Assembly: GCA_937969395.1 (NCBI GenBank)
Contig: CALBVI010000407.1
Coordinates: forward strand, 1-7,283
Source of the DNA: an uncultured Spongiibacteraceae bacterium
GTDB taxonomy: Bacteria; Pseudomonadota; Gammaproteobacteria; Pseudomonadales; Dasaniaceae
Length of the DNA stretch: 7,283 nt
Direction of reading: 5' to 3'
The notes under the pieces are model-generated. The model ran no database searches. It was given only the letters and a program-made list of their open reading frames with translations, and had not been told where the DNA came from. Position numbers and translations under genes: made by a program. Positions 1 to 7,017 of the stretch are shown in pieces. Position 1 is the stretch's first letter. Each line of letters begins with the position of its first letter.

Positions 1-2
1 CG

Positions 3-104
3 ATGGTTTTATTTAAATATAAAGAATACCTAATCTTAACATCAACTAAAGGAGCTAACTTAATATTAGATAGGCAAGAGTATAGTCAGAAAGTAGAGTG
101 TTAG
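3..104 (+). CDS. Possible 3' end of a gene truncated by the window edge
   Basis: An open frame runs from the left edge to a TAG at 102-104, giving 33 codons. The ATG at 3-5 could be internal, because no upstream sequence is visible to judge a start or ribosome binding site. The peptide (MVLFKYKEYLILTSTKG, then ANLILDRQEYSQKVEC) is mixed hydrophobic and polar and looks like an ordinary protein C-terminus. I do not recognise a family. Thirty-three stop-free codons in AT-rich DNA can occur by chance, so this may be non-coding. If it is real, its transcript could end at the T-tailed hairpin region at 308-361. Confidence 0.28.
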   Translation: MVLFKYKEYLILTSTKGANLILDRQEYSQKVEC

Positions 105-228
105 TGGAGAATGGTGTTAATTATGGCTAATAATACTCAAAATGATCTTACTTTTCTTCTGTGTGTGGAATTCTTCCGGCAGTGATTGTCCTTAAACGTA
201 TTTGTGGTGGCTGGCTATGATGACATTG

Positions 229-251
229 TTTGTGACAAAAGTTGTCACAAA
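229..251. promoter_or_regulatory. Perfect dyad, candidate activator (PilR/NtrC-type) binding site
   Basis: The arms TTTGTGACAA (229-238) and TTGTCACAAA (242-251) are exact inverted repeats of 10 bp around the 3-base spacer AAG. Each strand carries a TGTC core, the core reported for PilR sites at the Pseudomonas pilA promoter. The centre (240) lies about 174 bases upstream of the predicted sigma-54 start near 414, a distance typical of enhancers for NtrC-family activators. Assignment to PilR is an inference; another dimeric regulator could bind here. The TGTGA/TCACA half-sites resemble CRP/Vfr sites, but they are separated by 9 bases instead of the usual 6. Confidence 0.55.
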
Positions 252-307
252 GTGGCGAGTGTTGTTATTTTAGTGATTACCTAGGTCGTTTTTTAAGAAG
301 TGTTTTT

Positions 308-361
308 GTTACTAGTACCTTTGTTCTATTTAGTAACTTTTTGATATAAAAGGTTTTTTTT
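308..361 (+). terminator. Possible T-tailed hairpin or pseudoknot-like terminator upstream of the pilA1 promoter
   Basis: GTTACTA (308-314) pairs with TAGTAAC (331-337), and five T follow. ACCTTT (317-322), inside the loop of that stem, pairs with AAAGGT (349-354), and an eight-T run follows (354-361). The two stems interleave, so together they would have H-type pseudoknot topology; otherwise they are alternatives. Both stems are AT-rich with long loops, so termination strength is doubtful. The element lies upstream of the predicted pilA1 transcription start and could only act on a transcript arriving from the left. Confidence 0.25.
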
Positions 362-387
362 CTTCTTTTCTTCTGTACTGATGAAGC

Positions 388-403
388 TGGCATGTCATTT
401 GTA
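388..403 (+). promoter_or_regulatory. Sigma-54-type (-24/-12) promoter of pilA1
   Basis: TGGCATGTCATTTGTA matches the RpoN consensus TGGCACG-N4-TTGCA at most positions. The invariant GG (389-390) and the -12 pair (401-402) have exactly the required 10 bases between them. The deviation is GT instead of GC at -12, which may lower basal binding. The predicted start is near 414, leaving a leader of about 86 bases. Pilin genes of pseudomonads are known to be driven by RpoN with PilS/PilR, which fits. No other GG-N10-GC match was found in the upstream region. Confidence 0.6.
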
Positions 404-485
404 TAGTACACCTTCATGATCAGAATATTATACGCTGGTCACTTTTTTAGTTGAACTGTAACCAGTAATGATTTAATTAAACTCT

Positions 486-493
486 TTGGAGAG
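486..493 (+). promoter_or_regulatory. Ribosome binding site of pilA1
   Basis: TTGGAGAG contains GGAG at 488-491, eight bases before the ATG at 500. This supports that start for the first pilin and gives a normal seven-residue leader. Confidence 0.75.
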
Positions 494-499
494 AACATA

Positions 500-1030
500 A
501 TGAAGAATATACAACAAGGTTTTACCTTAATTGAATTGATGATTGTAATTGCGATCATTGGTATTCTGGCAGCGACAGCATTACCCGCATACCAAGATTA
601 CACTGTTCGTGCCAAGGTGGCAGAAGGCCCTAATTTGGCTGCCGGTTTTAAAACGGGTGTGGCGGAGATATTCATCGATGCTGGTGAGGCGGGTATTACT
701 CGGTATGCGACTGTAGTAGCTGATGCAGTTACAGCTAATGAAGTACAAACGCAAAAGCTTTCAGATGTTACAATTGGCGATACAACCGGTTCAATTGGTT
801 GCGTTATTATGGAGATGGGTGGTACTGATCTGGCTACACTGGGTACAGATATTGGCCTTACTTATTGCCCGCATATTAATGGTACGGAAATTTCTGACGC
901 TAACTCTACAGGCTCTATTCAGTGGGTTTGTGGTGGAGAGACATCTACAAAAGCTACTTCATTGTTATCTACGTTCCCAGTGCCAACTGCTGGTGTTCTT
1001 GATAAATACTTGCCTGGTGAGTGTCGTTAA
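500..1030 (+). CDS. pilA: Type IVa major pilin, first paralogue (PilA1)
   Basis: This is a prepilin, the subunit polymerised into type IV pili used for adhesion, twitching motility and DNA uptake. The seven-residue leader MKNIQQG precedes [20 protein letters not shown], the class IVa N-terminus. The prepilin peptidase PilD should cut between G7 and F8 and methylate the new N-terminus. Glu12 (mature Glu5) is the conserved assembly residue, and residues 8-35 form the hydrophobic helix that anchors the subunit before assembly. Four cysteines lie at 101, 123, 144 and 175. The last two bound the C-terminal disulfide (D) loop ending ECR, and the first two probably form a second disulfide. Length (176 residues) is slightly above the common 145-160. 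A good ribosome binding site and a sigma-54-like promoter precede it; two hairpins follow. It is about 10 residues into a paralogue pair with the gene at 1280. Minor pilin is an alternative but unlikely given the GFTLIEL leader and D loop. Confidence 0.95.
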   Translation: MKNIQQGFTLIELMIVIAIIGILAATALPAYQDYTVRAKVAEGPNLAAGFKTGVAEIFIDAGEAGITRYATVVADAVTANEVQTQKLSDVTIGDTTGSIGCVIMEMGGTDLATLGTDIGLTYCPHINGTEISDANSTGSIQWVCGGETSTKATSLLSTFPVPTAGVLDKYLPGECR

Positions 1031-1060
1031 TAGGCTTTGTAAGAGTTAGTTTGCAGTAAC

Positions 1061-1082
1061 TTAGTTGATGTACATTAACTAA
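1061..1082. repeat. Near-perfect 22-bp palindrome after pilA1
   Basis: TTAGTTGATGT followed by ACATTAACTAA is symmetric except for one G/T pair, which is a wobble in RNA. It abuts the terminator-like hairpin at 1083. In RNA it could fold as a nine-pair stem with a GTAC tetraloop, possibly protecting the pilin message; in DNA it could be a protein site. The function is not known. Confidence 0.55.
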
Positions 1083-1116
1083 AATAAGGGCTCCTAAATA
1101 GGGGCCCTTATTCTTT
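1083..1116 (+). terminator. Terminator-like hairpin after pilA1
   Basis: AATAAGGGCTCC (1083-1094) pairs with GGGGCCCTTATT (1101-1112) over 12 bp, with one G-U wobble and a six-base loop TAAATA. The 3' arm runs into TTCTTT, a short broken T tract. The stem is GC-rich at the loop end, as expected for an intrinsic terminator. It separates pilA1 from pilA2, so most transcription of the second pilin probably needs its own promoter, although read-through is possible. Confidence 0.78.
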
Positions 1117-1269
1117 GAGGTACAGCAGAGGTTTGTTGGAATCGACCACTATTGTTTATTTCGAAGAAGGTGGTAGTAAAGTTATTGCAAGTTAAGGAGT
1201 ATTTGTTAAGTATCGATAGTGCTAGTTAGATATTCAATGGTAGGCTGGATCAGTATGACAGTGAGTAGT

Positions 1270-1275
1270 GAGGGT
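1270..1275 (+). promoter_or_regulatory. Ribosome binding site of pilA2, deciding its start
   Basis: GAGGGT lies five to eight bases before the ATG at 1280. It favours that ATG over the in-frame GTG at 1268, which has no good site in front of it and would give a 13-residue leader. Confidence 0.55.
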
Positions 1276-1279
1276 GATT

Positions 1280-1807
1280 ATGAGAATTATTAAAGTGCCT
1301 AAAGGTTTTACACTGATTGAATTAATGATTGTAATTGCAATTATTGGTATTTTGGCAGCGACAGCATTACCTGCTTATCAAAATTATGTGATACGGTCAA
1401 AAATCGCAGAAAGTGTCGGTATCGCTAGTGGTTTGAAGCAAGGAGTTAGTGTGGCATTTAACGAAGATGGTGTTGCAGGATTAGGGCGCTATGCTAGTAC
1501 AGCAAATGCTAATCAAACTGATTTTATTACGTCATCGGTGACAGCAATAAATGTTTCCAGTACTACAGGGGCAATGGGAGTTGTGAGGCTAACAGTCGGG
1601 GGGGTTGCTCAGTTGTCCACTAAGAACCAGCTTATTTTTTCACCGCATATTAACGGCCTTGAACTCTCAAGTAGTAATTCTAATGGCACAATGCAGTGGG
1701 CTTGTGCTGGTGAAACGGGGGTGCTTGCTTTGAGTGCTTTTCCTGGAGCGACTGTAGACACTACTTCAGGTATTGATAGTAATTTTGTTCCTTCCCAATG
1801 TCGTTAG
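1280..1807 (+). CDS. pilA: Type IVa pilin, second paralogue (PilA2)
   Basis: This is a second prepilin with leader MRIIKVPKG and mature start [20 protein letters not shown]. Glu14 (mature Glu5) and the cleavage glycine (G9) are present, so it should be processed by PilD and able to assemble. The first 20 mature residues match PilA1 exactly, and the C-terminal half keeps the PHING...E...S...QW.C.GET pattern. It has only two cysteines, C142 and C174, which bound the C-terminal D loop ending QCR. The positions of PilA1's other two cysteines are V101 and S121. Length is 175 residues from the ATG at 1280, or 179 from the GTG at 1268. No -24/-12 promoter was found in front of it. A weak sigma-70-like pair (TTGTTA at 1203, TTAGAT at 1226, 17-base spacing) is the best I can offer. 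The accessory gene follows 35 bases later with no terminator between, suggesting one transcript. It may be a variant major pilin or an alternately used subunit. Confidence 0.93.
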   Translation: MRIIKVPKGFTLIELMIVIAIIGILAATALPAYQNYVIRSKIAESVGIASGLKQGVSVAFNEDGVAGLGRYASTANANQTDFITSSVTAINVSSTTGAMGVVRLTVGGVAQLSTKNQLIFSPHINGLELSSSNSNGTMQWACAGETGVLALSAFPGATVDTTSGIDSNFVPSQCR

Positions 1808-1842
1808 TACGATGATGTGTTGATTTGAATAAGAGGTTCTTT

Positions 1843-2631
1843 ATGGGTAGCGGTGATCGCAGTTCGCAGGATGATAAGCCGTTGTGGTTTAAGTACATAC
1901 CTCACCAAGCACGATGCATGGCTTTCTTGTGGCATTTATTAATTAGTATATGTGCAGTTGCATTGGTCTTTGCGGTGGTTTATCTATATTGGTTTCCTCA
2001 TGCATTAGCGATGGTTTCGGGTGGTCTGCAAGGCTTAACCATTGTTGCTTTGGTTGATTTAGTGTTGGGCCCAACGCTAACGTTTGTTGTTTATGATATT
2101 GCTAAAACCAAGCGCCATTTGATTCGAGATTTAGGTGTTATTGCAGGTTTGCAGATTACTTGCTTGGTAGCGGGTGTTGTTACTGTTTATCAAGTAAAGC
2201 CTGTGGCTGTTGTGCATGTGTTCGACACTTTTCATGTGTTATCGAAACCAGACTATGAAGCCCTAGATATGGATACCAGCATATTGGATACATTTCCTGG
2301 TGCTTACCCTAAATTGCTATATGTTGATACTGAAAGCAATGCTGTTGCGTTTAGGATTAAAAACACATTGGATCAATTGAATCGCCAGCAGCCATTACAC
2401 TTACAGTTAAACTCTTATCAACTAATACCGCAAAATAAGCAAGAGCTGTTATCCCTGTTTCATGGTGATAATATTAAAAGTGATGGAGGTTGTTATTTGC
2501 AAAATATTAGCTCAGTTTATTTGTCTGGTACGGTTTGTTTTGATGGGGGCTCGTTGAAATTTACTGATTTTATTGAGGGTGGGTCTATTTCACATGTGGA
2601 GTCGCTTAAAAGTGATGAGGGTGCAACTTAA
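1843..2631 (+). CDS. tfpZ: TfpX/TfpZ-family type IV pilin accessory membrane protein
   Basis: This is an inner-membrane protein of the family found next to certain pilin genes in Pseudomonas and relatives, where it supports pilin stability or assembly of its partner subunit. Counting from the ATG at 1843 (262 residues), membrane segments lie near 27-49, 64-84 and 97-117. The stretch GLQGLTIVALVDLVLGPTLT (61-80) is the family-like core, and the loop with YP or FP after the first helix is typical. The C-terminal half (about 118-262) should be periplasmic, with cysteines 217 and 232 able to form a disulfide. GAGG (1833-1836), six bases before this ATG, supports the start. A TTG at 1825 would add six residues and has no good ribosome binding site. 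It lies 35 bases after pilA2, so it most likely serves that pilin. Family assignment is from recalled sequence pattern and position. Confidence 0.85.
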   Translation: MGSGDRSSQDDKPLWFKYIPHQARCMAFLWHLLISICAVALVFAVVYLYWFPHALAMVSGGLQGLTIVALVDLVLGPTLTFVVYDIAKTKRHLIRDLGVIAGLQITCLVAGVVTVYQVKPVAVVHVFDTFHVLSKPDYEALDMDTSILDTFPGAYPKLLYVDTESNAVAFRIKNTLDQLNRQQPLHLQLNSYQLIPQNKQELLSLFHGDNIKSDGGCYLQNISSVYLSGTVCFDGGSLKFTDFIEGGSISHVESLKSDEGAT

Positions 2632-2656
2632 GCTTTCTTTATCATTGGGTTTTGAG

Positions 2657-3565
<909 letters not shown>

Positions 3566-3635
3566 CTAACAGCATATTTATGAGCTGGCTCTCCAAATTG
3601 CTTTGTTTAAATGAAGTGTGTTTTTAGTAAGTGGC

Positions 3636-4178
3636 TTATTGTCTGAGTATTAACGTATCGCCGCGTTGGGTAAATTCGATCTGCTTTAGTGCGCTCATGC
3701 CTAGTAAAATTTCGTCAAAGTCCATACCTGGGCTGATATGTGCACTTACATTGGTGAGTTTTATATCGCCAATAGTAAGGCTATCTATTTGAGTCGAGTA
3801 AATGGTGGCCGTGCCATTAGCTGTATTGGCATAACTTTTTCTGCCTGGGATTAAGTTGAGGCGATTGGCGGTAGAAGTTGGGATTGCTACGTCGGTTGCG
3901 CCGGTATCGAGCATAAAGACTACTGGTTGGCCGTTGATAGTGCCGCCGGTTACATAGTGATGCTGCCTATTGGCTTCTAATATAACTTCGGCACGCTGTC
4001 CCGGTGTTATATGGCTATTAGGATGTTGATTTGGGTTGAATTGTTTTTCTAGCATGTCGTCGAAAAAGAAAATTAATAGTGCTATGAGAGTCCCCCAGGC
4101 GAGAATCATCATGGTGACTCCCATTTTACGAGGATTGGAATGATCATTGTTAAGTGGAGGTTTAGGCGACTCAGTCAT
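3636..4178 (-). CDS. Retropepsin-like membrane-anchored aspartic protease (TIGR02281 type)
   Basis: This is a single-pass inner-membrane protein with a periplasmic retroviral-type aspartic protease domain. Counting from the ATG at 4178 (180 residues), a short polar N-terminus precedes one membrane helix (about 19-39), a linker with FNPNQHPNS and the protease domain from about residue 62. The catalytic motif is F-M-L-D91-T-G-A-T-D within NGQPVVFMLDTGATDVAIP, and the LLGMSAL motif (158-164) stands where the second hydrophobic-hydrophobic-Gly element sits. With one DTGA motif it should act as a dimer. An ATG at 4202 would add eight residues, but it has no ribosome binding site. GGAG (minus strand) lies 13 bases before 4178, a TATAAA (4205-4210) sits right in front of 4202, and recalled homologues start at the shorter position. 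Substrate and biological role are unknown. It is divergent from the DUF1631 gene and upstream of nadC. Confidence 0.88.
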   Translation of the reverse strand: MTESPKPPLNNDHSNPRKMGVTMMILAWGTLIALLIFFFDDMLEKQFNPNQHPNSHITPGQRAEVILEANRQHHYVTGGTINGQPVVFMLDTGATDVAIPTSTANRLNLIPGRKSYANTANGTATIYSTQIDSLTIGDIKLTNVSAHISPGMDFDEILLGMSALKQIEFTQRGDTLILRQ

Positions 4179-4204
4179 AGCCGAGATTGTGCTCCATGGC
4201 ATTG

Positions 4205-4210
4205 TTTATA
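4205..4210 (-). promoter_or_regulatory. Possible -10 element for the protease (and nadC) transcript
   Basis: On the minus strand TATAAA occupies 4210-4205, a good -10 match, but the region a normal spacing upstream has no convincing -35. Transcription would start near 4198, downstream of the ATG at 4202, which would favour the start at 4178. This is weak evidence from one hexamer. Confidence 0.3.
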
Positions 4211-4272
4211 AAAGACTTGGCGATAAAGTTGGCCAGAAAATCAGTGCTCAGTGCTAATTTGTACTAGGGTTT

Positions 4273-4278
4273 AAGGAG
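4273..4278 (+). promoter_or_regulatory. Strong Shine-Dalgarno sequence with no well-placed ATG
   Basis: AAGGAG is a near-ideal ribosome binding site at the left end of the long DUF1631 frame. It is 2 bases from a TTG at 4281 and 11 bases from a TTG at 4290, both in frame. The first ATG in frame is at 4371. Either a TTG start is used or the match is fortuitous. Confidence 0.45.
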
Positions 4279-4370
4279 AATTGATAGTCTTGTGTGATCA
4301 GTTTCTCGAACTGGCTACAGGTGACAAGACGGGGCCGGCTTTAAGGCTTATAGTTTTAGGTAACGAAATT

Positions 4371-6983
4371 ATGCCCATGCGGGGTTGTGTCGTGGTCAAT
4401 ATCAAGAATGTCATACCATTAAATAGCCGAAACGCAGTATCAGGAGCTGAAGATAGAATGGGTGATGATCTCCACCTTTTTACGCGGTTACCAGCCCCTT
4501 TTGTGGATATGCACGCAAAGGGCAAGCTAGCTTTGCGTCCGCTGTTGCAAGCCCTGTTTGATAATATTGATGATGCTTTGTTTGAACTAGCTGATCGGTC
4601 TGAGCATAACGCCACCCAAAACATGTACTTTGAATCTATGCGCGAGATACGTATTAAGCGTCGCGGCATGGAGATAGGTTTTGCTCGTGAAATTGATCAT
4701 AGCTTCAGAAGTTTATTACTGGAAGATAATAAACTTGCTGCTTTAGCAGGTGCCGATGCAGATGTATCTACGGAGAAGTTAGCCTTAGTTGATGATGATG
4801 AGATGGAAGAGCTTGTTGCTGCTGACAGTATGGTCGCTAAAGCGGCGAGTAAATTTACCCAGCCGTTAAAGGAGTTAACCATACGTTTAGATTCCTTGGT
4901 AGAGCATCAAACCGTTACTGCCAAGAACAACCCCTTCGGCCCCTATGCGATCTGCCAAGCTTTTATTGCGGTGTGCCATGATCTCGATTTAGACATTAAG
5001 GCGAAACTAGTCTTATTTAAACTGTTTGATCGCTATGTTATGAGCGCATTAGACAGTGTTTATAACAGCTGTAATAAAGTACTGATCGATGGTGGTATTT
5101 TACCTAAGTTAGATAAGCGTCGAGCTGCGGCTAAGTCACCGGTGCAGGTTGCTTCATCTGCATCCGGTATGGCTGATTCCAATCAAACGGGTGATGTTTG
5201 GGGCGAGGGGCGTTCAGAGGAAGCCTTTTCCGATTTACAGCAGTTGCTGCATCAATTGCCTTCAAATACTGCACCTATGGGGCATGTCGTTAGTGGTTTG
5301 GTTGCGCCGGGGCAGGCGCCGCAAATCCCCCGTGAAAAACTACTGCAGTTGTTACAGGCAGTACAGTCTTCGCTTATGGCTCAAATGCAACAGCAACAGC
5401 AGGCTGCATTACAGGGTGTTACGCCCGAGCATGTCGATATTCAGCAGTCTTTAAGTCAGCTACTAGTTAATAAAGTGCCGGATAAACCGTTGAGTATTGG
5501 TCAAGTTGATGACGATGCTATCAATCTAGTTGCTATGTTATTTCAGTTTATTCTTGATGATCGAAATTTAGCCGCACCGTTAAAAGCATTGATTGCTCGC
5601 TTACAAATTCCCATTATTAAAATTGCGATGCTGGATAAGACCTTTTTCAGCAAGGGTGGGCATCCTGCGCGCAAACTTCTTAATGAGATCGCCAATGCGA
5701 GTTTGGGGTGGAATCCGGCAAGTAATATTGATCGTGACCCTTTTTATAACAAAGTGACTGAGGTTGTTGAGTATTTACTTAATGAACCTGGTAGTGACCC
5801 TGCTGTTTTTCAGCATGCATTAGCGGATTTTGTTAATTTTCTTGAGGTGGATCGTCGGCGTACTAATTTGGTCGAACAGCGAACGGTCAACGCTGAAGAT
5901 GGTAAAGCTAAATCGGAATTGGCACGTAATCGTGTGCAGGAAGTGCTTAACGAAAAAGTAGCGGGTAGATCACTACCCAAAGTCGTTATCAGCTTATTGC
6001 AAGATGCTTGGAGTAATGTGCTGTTTTTGGTTTATCTAAAAGAAGGTGAAGCAGAGGGAGCGTCAAATTGGCAGGATGCATTAAGTGTTGTAGATGACTT
6101 GCTATGGTCTGTTGAGCCAATAAGTGACGCAAGCTCACGGCAGAAGTTAATGAAAATGGTCCCTGGTTTGCTAAAGAATTTGCGCCAAGGTTTGACTCAG
6201 ATTGCTTATAATCCATTTGATATGAATCAGTTGTTTGCTGATTTAGAGGTCATTCACTTAGCGCAATTAAAGGCTAAAAGTGAGCCTGCAGCTCACGCCG
6301 ACCCTGAAAATACTGAGCCTGAGAAAAAAATTCCACAGCCACGACAAATCGGACGCACGCTTGATCAAGTATTGGCAGAGCGTGATGTGGATAATTCATC
6401 CCTTGCCGAACTAGATGCAGAGCTTGACCAGCAGTTAGCAAAGATTGATTCGGACTTACTTGAGGGTTTGGGCCAGGCTGCGGCGGAACCGAAAAAGGAA
6501 GAAAAAGTAGTATCAGAGCAAAAAAATGAAGCTAGGGCGCAATCTCTAGAGCAGGCGGCTGCAGTACCAGCTGAATCGCAAGCGGATAACATTGCACCGG
6601 TACAGGCTCCTTCAGCTCTAGAGCGAATGGTCGTTGATAAGCTGGTTGTTAATGGCGTTAGTAAAACTGACGAGTCGGAGTCGGAACCGGAGTTGTCAGA
6701 AGATGATCCCAGTTTAAAGCGCGTCGACGGTTTGGCGATGGGGCATTGGGTTGAGATTCACCAATCTGAAGATAAGAAGTATCGCTGTCGATTAGCTGCG
6801 GTGATTCGCAGTTCAGGTAAATACATTTTTGTTAATCGCTCCGGTATGAAAGTCGCAGAACATAGTCGTATGTCACTAGCCCAAGCCATTAAACATGGGA
6901 CTATTACTATGCTTGACGAAGGTTTGTTATTTGATCGTGCGCTAGAATCAGTCATTGGTAATTTGCGCAAAGCTAAGGCTTAA
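4371..6983 (+). CDS. Large DUF1631 family protein
   Basis: A 870-residue protein of unknown function that I assign to DUF1631 by recalled pattern; such proteins are found in pseudomonads and other gammaproteobacteria. Counting from the ATG at 4371, the N-terminus includes LLQALFDNIDDALFELAD (58-75) and MYFESMREIR (85-94), then an acidic DDDEMEEL segment (141-148). A long helical region follows, with Q-rich QMQQQQQA (about 336-343). Residues about 633-781 are an acidic, Ala/Glu/Lys-rich, probably disordered linker. A compact C-terminal domain (782-870) has GHWVEI, KYRCRLAAVI, GKYIFVNRSG and LLFDRALESVIGNLR, which looks like a small beta barrel, possibly PilZ-like. No membrane segment or signal peptide is evident. 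The start is uncertain: TTG at 4281 or 4290, ATG at 4371 or 4377 and GTG at 4392 are all in frame. Family-like similarity seems to begin near NVIPLNSRN, favouring a later start. It is divergent from the protease gene. Confidence 0.85.
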   Translation: MPMRGCVVVNIKNVIPLNSRNAVSGAEDRMGDDLHLFTRLPAPFVDMHAKGKLALRPLLQALFDNIDDALFELADRSEHNATQNMYFESMREIRIKRRGMEIGFAREIDHSFRSLLLEDNKLAALAGADADVSTEKLALVDDDEMEELVAADSMVAKAASKFTQPLKELTIRLDSLVEHQTVTAKNNPFGPYAICQAFIAVCHDLDLDIKAKLVLFKLFDRYVMSALDSVYNSCNKVLIDGGILPKLDKRRAAAKSPVQVASSASGMADSNQTGDVWGEGRSEEAFSDLQQLLHQLPSNTAPMGHVVSGLVAPGQAPQIPREKLLQLLQAVQSSLMAQMQQQQQAALQGVTPEHVDIQQSLSQLLVNKVPDKPLSIGQVDDDAINLVAMLFQFILDDRNLAAPLKALIARLQIPIIKIAMLDKTFFSKGGHPARKLLNEIANASLGWNPASNIDRDPFYNKVTEVVEYLLNEPGSDPAVFQHALADFVNFLEVDRRRTNLVEQRTVNAEDGKAKSELARNRVQEVLNEKVAGRSLPKVVISLLQDAWSNVLFLVYLKEGEAEGASNWQDALSVVDDLLWSVEPISDASSRQKLMKMVPGLLKNLRQGLTQIAYNPFDMNQLFADLEVIHLAQLKAKSEPAAHADPENTEPEKKIPQPRQIGRTLDQVLAERDVDNSSLAELDAELDQQLAKIDSDLLEGLGQAAAEPKKEEKVVSEQKNEARAQSLEQAAAVPAESQADNIAPVQAPSALERMVVDKLVVNGVSKTDESESEPELSEDDPSLKRVDGLAMGHWVEIHQSEDKKYRCRLAAVIRSSGKYIFVNRSGMKVAEHSRMSLAQAIKHGTITMLDEGLLFDRALESVIGNLRKAKA

Positions 6984-6993
6984 ACAAAAGAAG

Positions 6994-7017
6994 AATTTAA
7001 TAGCGCTTTATTAAATT
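6994..7017. terminator. AT-rich hairpin after the DUF1631 gene
   Basis: AATTTAATA (6994-7002) pairs with TATTAAATT (7009-7017) around the six-base loop GCGCTT, starting 11 bases after the stop codon. The nine-pair stem is all A/T and there is no following T run, so it is a weak terminator candidate at best. It also overlaps the tail of the doubtful minus-strand frame. Confidence 0.35.

Larger units (their letters stand above)
105..499. other. Intergenic regulatory region upstream of pilA1
   Basis: About 395 bases without a convincing gene. The stretch is AT-rich with T/C-rich tracts; CTTTTCTTCTGT occurs twice, at 151-162 and 365-376. It holds a perfect dyad (229-251), overlapping hairpins ending in a T run (308-361), a -24/-12 promoter match (388-403) and the pilA1 ribosome binding site. 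A 24-codon frame at 111-185 is not supported as a gene. The arrangement of a distant dyad, a promoter and a leader of about 86 bases suits an enhancer-dependent pilin promoter; that reading is an inference. Confidence 0.6.

Noticed and set aside
111..185. 24-codon ORF with GGAGA just before its ATG
   Set aside because: The ribosome binding site touches the start codon, the second ATG at 123 is too far from it, and the peptide is very short and unlike any family I know.
231..249. CRP/Vfr site (TGTGA and TCACA half-sites)
   Set aside because: The half-sites are separated by 9 bases, while CRP/Vfr sites have 6. Kept only as an alternative for the dyad.
723..1049. 108-codon plus-strand frame inside pilA1
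   Set aside because: It overlaps the pilin gene in another frame, and its Leu/Gln/Val-rich product is a by-product of the pilin codons.
1169..1188. GGTGGTAGTAAAGTTATTGC as a sigma-54 promoter for pilA2
   Set aside because: The closer GG (1172-1173) and the GC (1187-1188) are separated by 13 bases instead of 10, so the site cannot be read as a normal -24/-12 promoter. No other GG-N10-GC match was found in 1113-1279.
4298..4882. Minus-strand frames inside the DUF1631 gene (also 5989-6216, 6365-6592, 6758-6970) and a plus-strand one at 5149-5454
   Set aside because: All lie within the long DUF1631 frame, and their serine-, leucine- or histidine-rich low-complexity products are typical of antisense or shifted reading of a real gene.
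6780..6860. Cyclic-di-GMP-binding PilZ motif in the DUF1631 C-terminus
   Set aside because: NRSG and the nearby arginines do not fit RxxxR plus (D/N)xSxxG, so binding of the nucleotide cannot be claimed.
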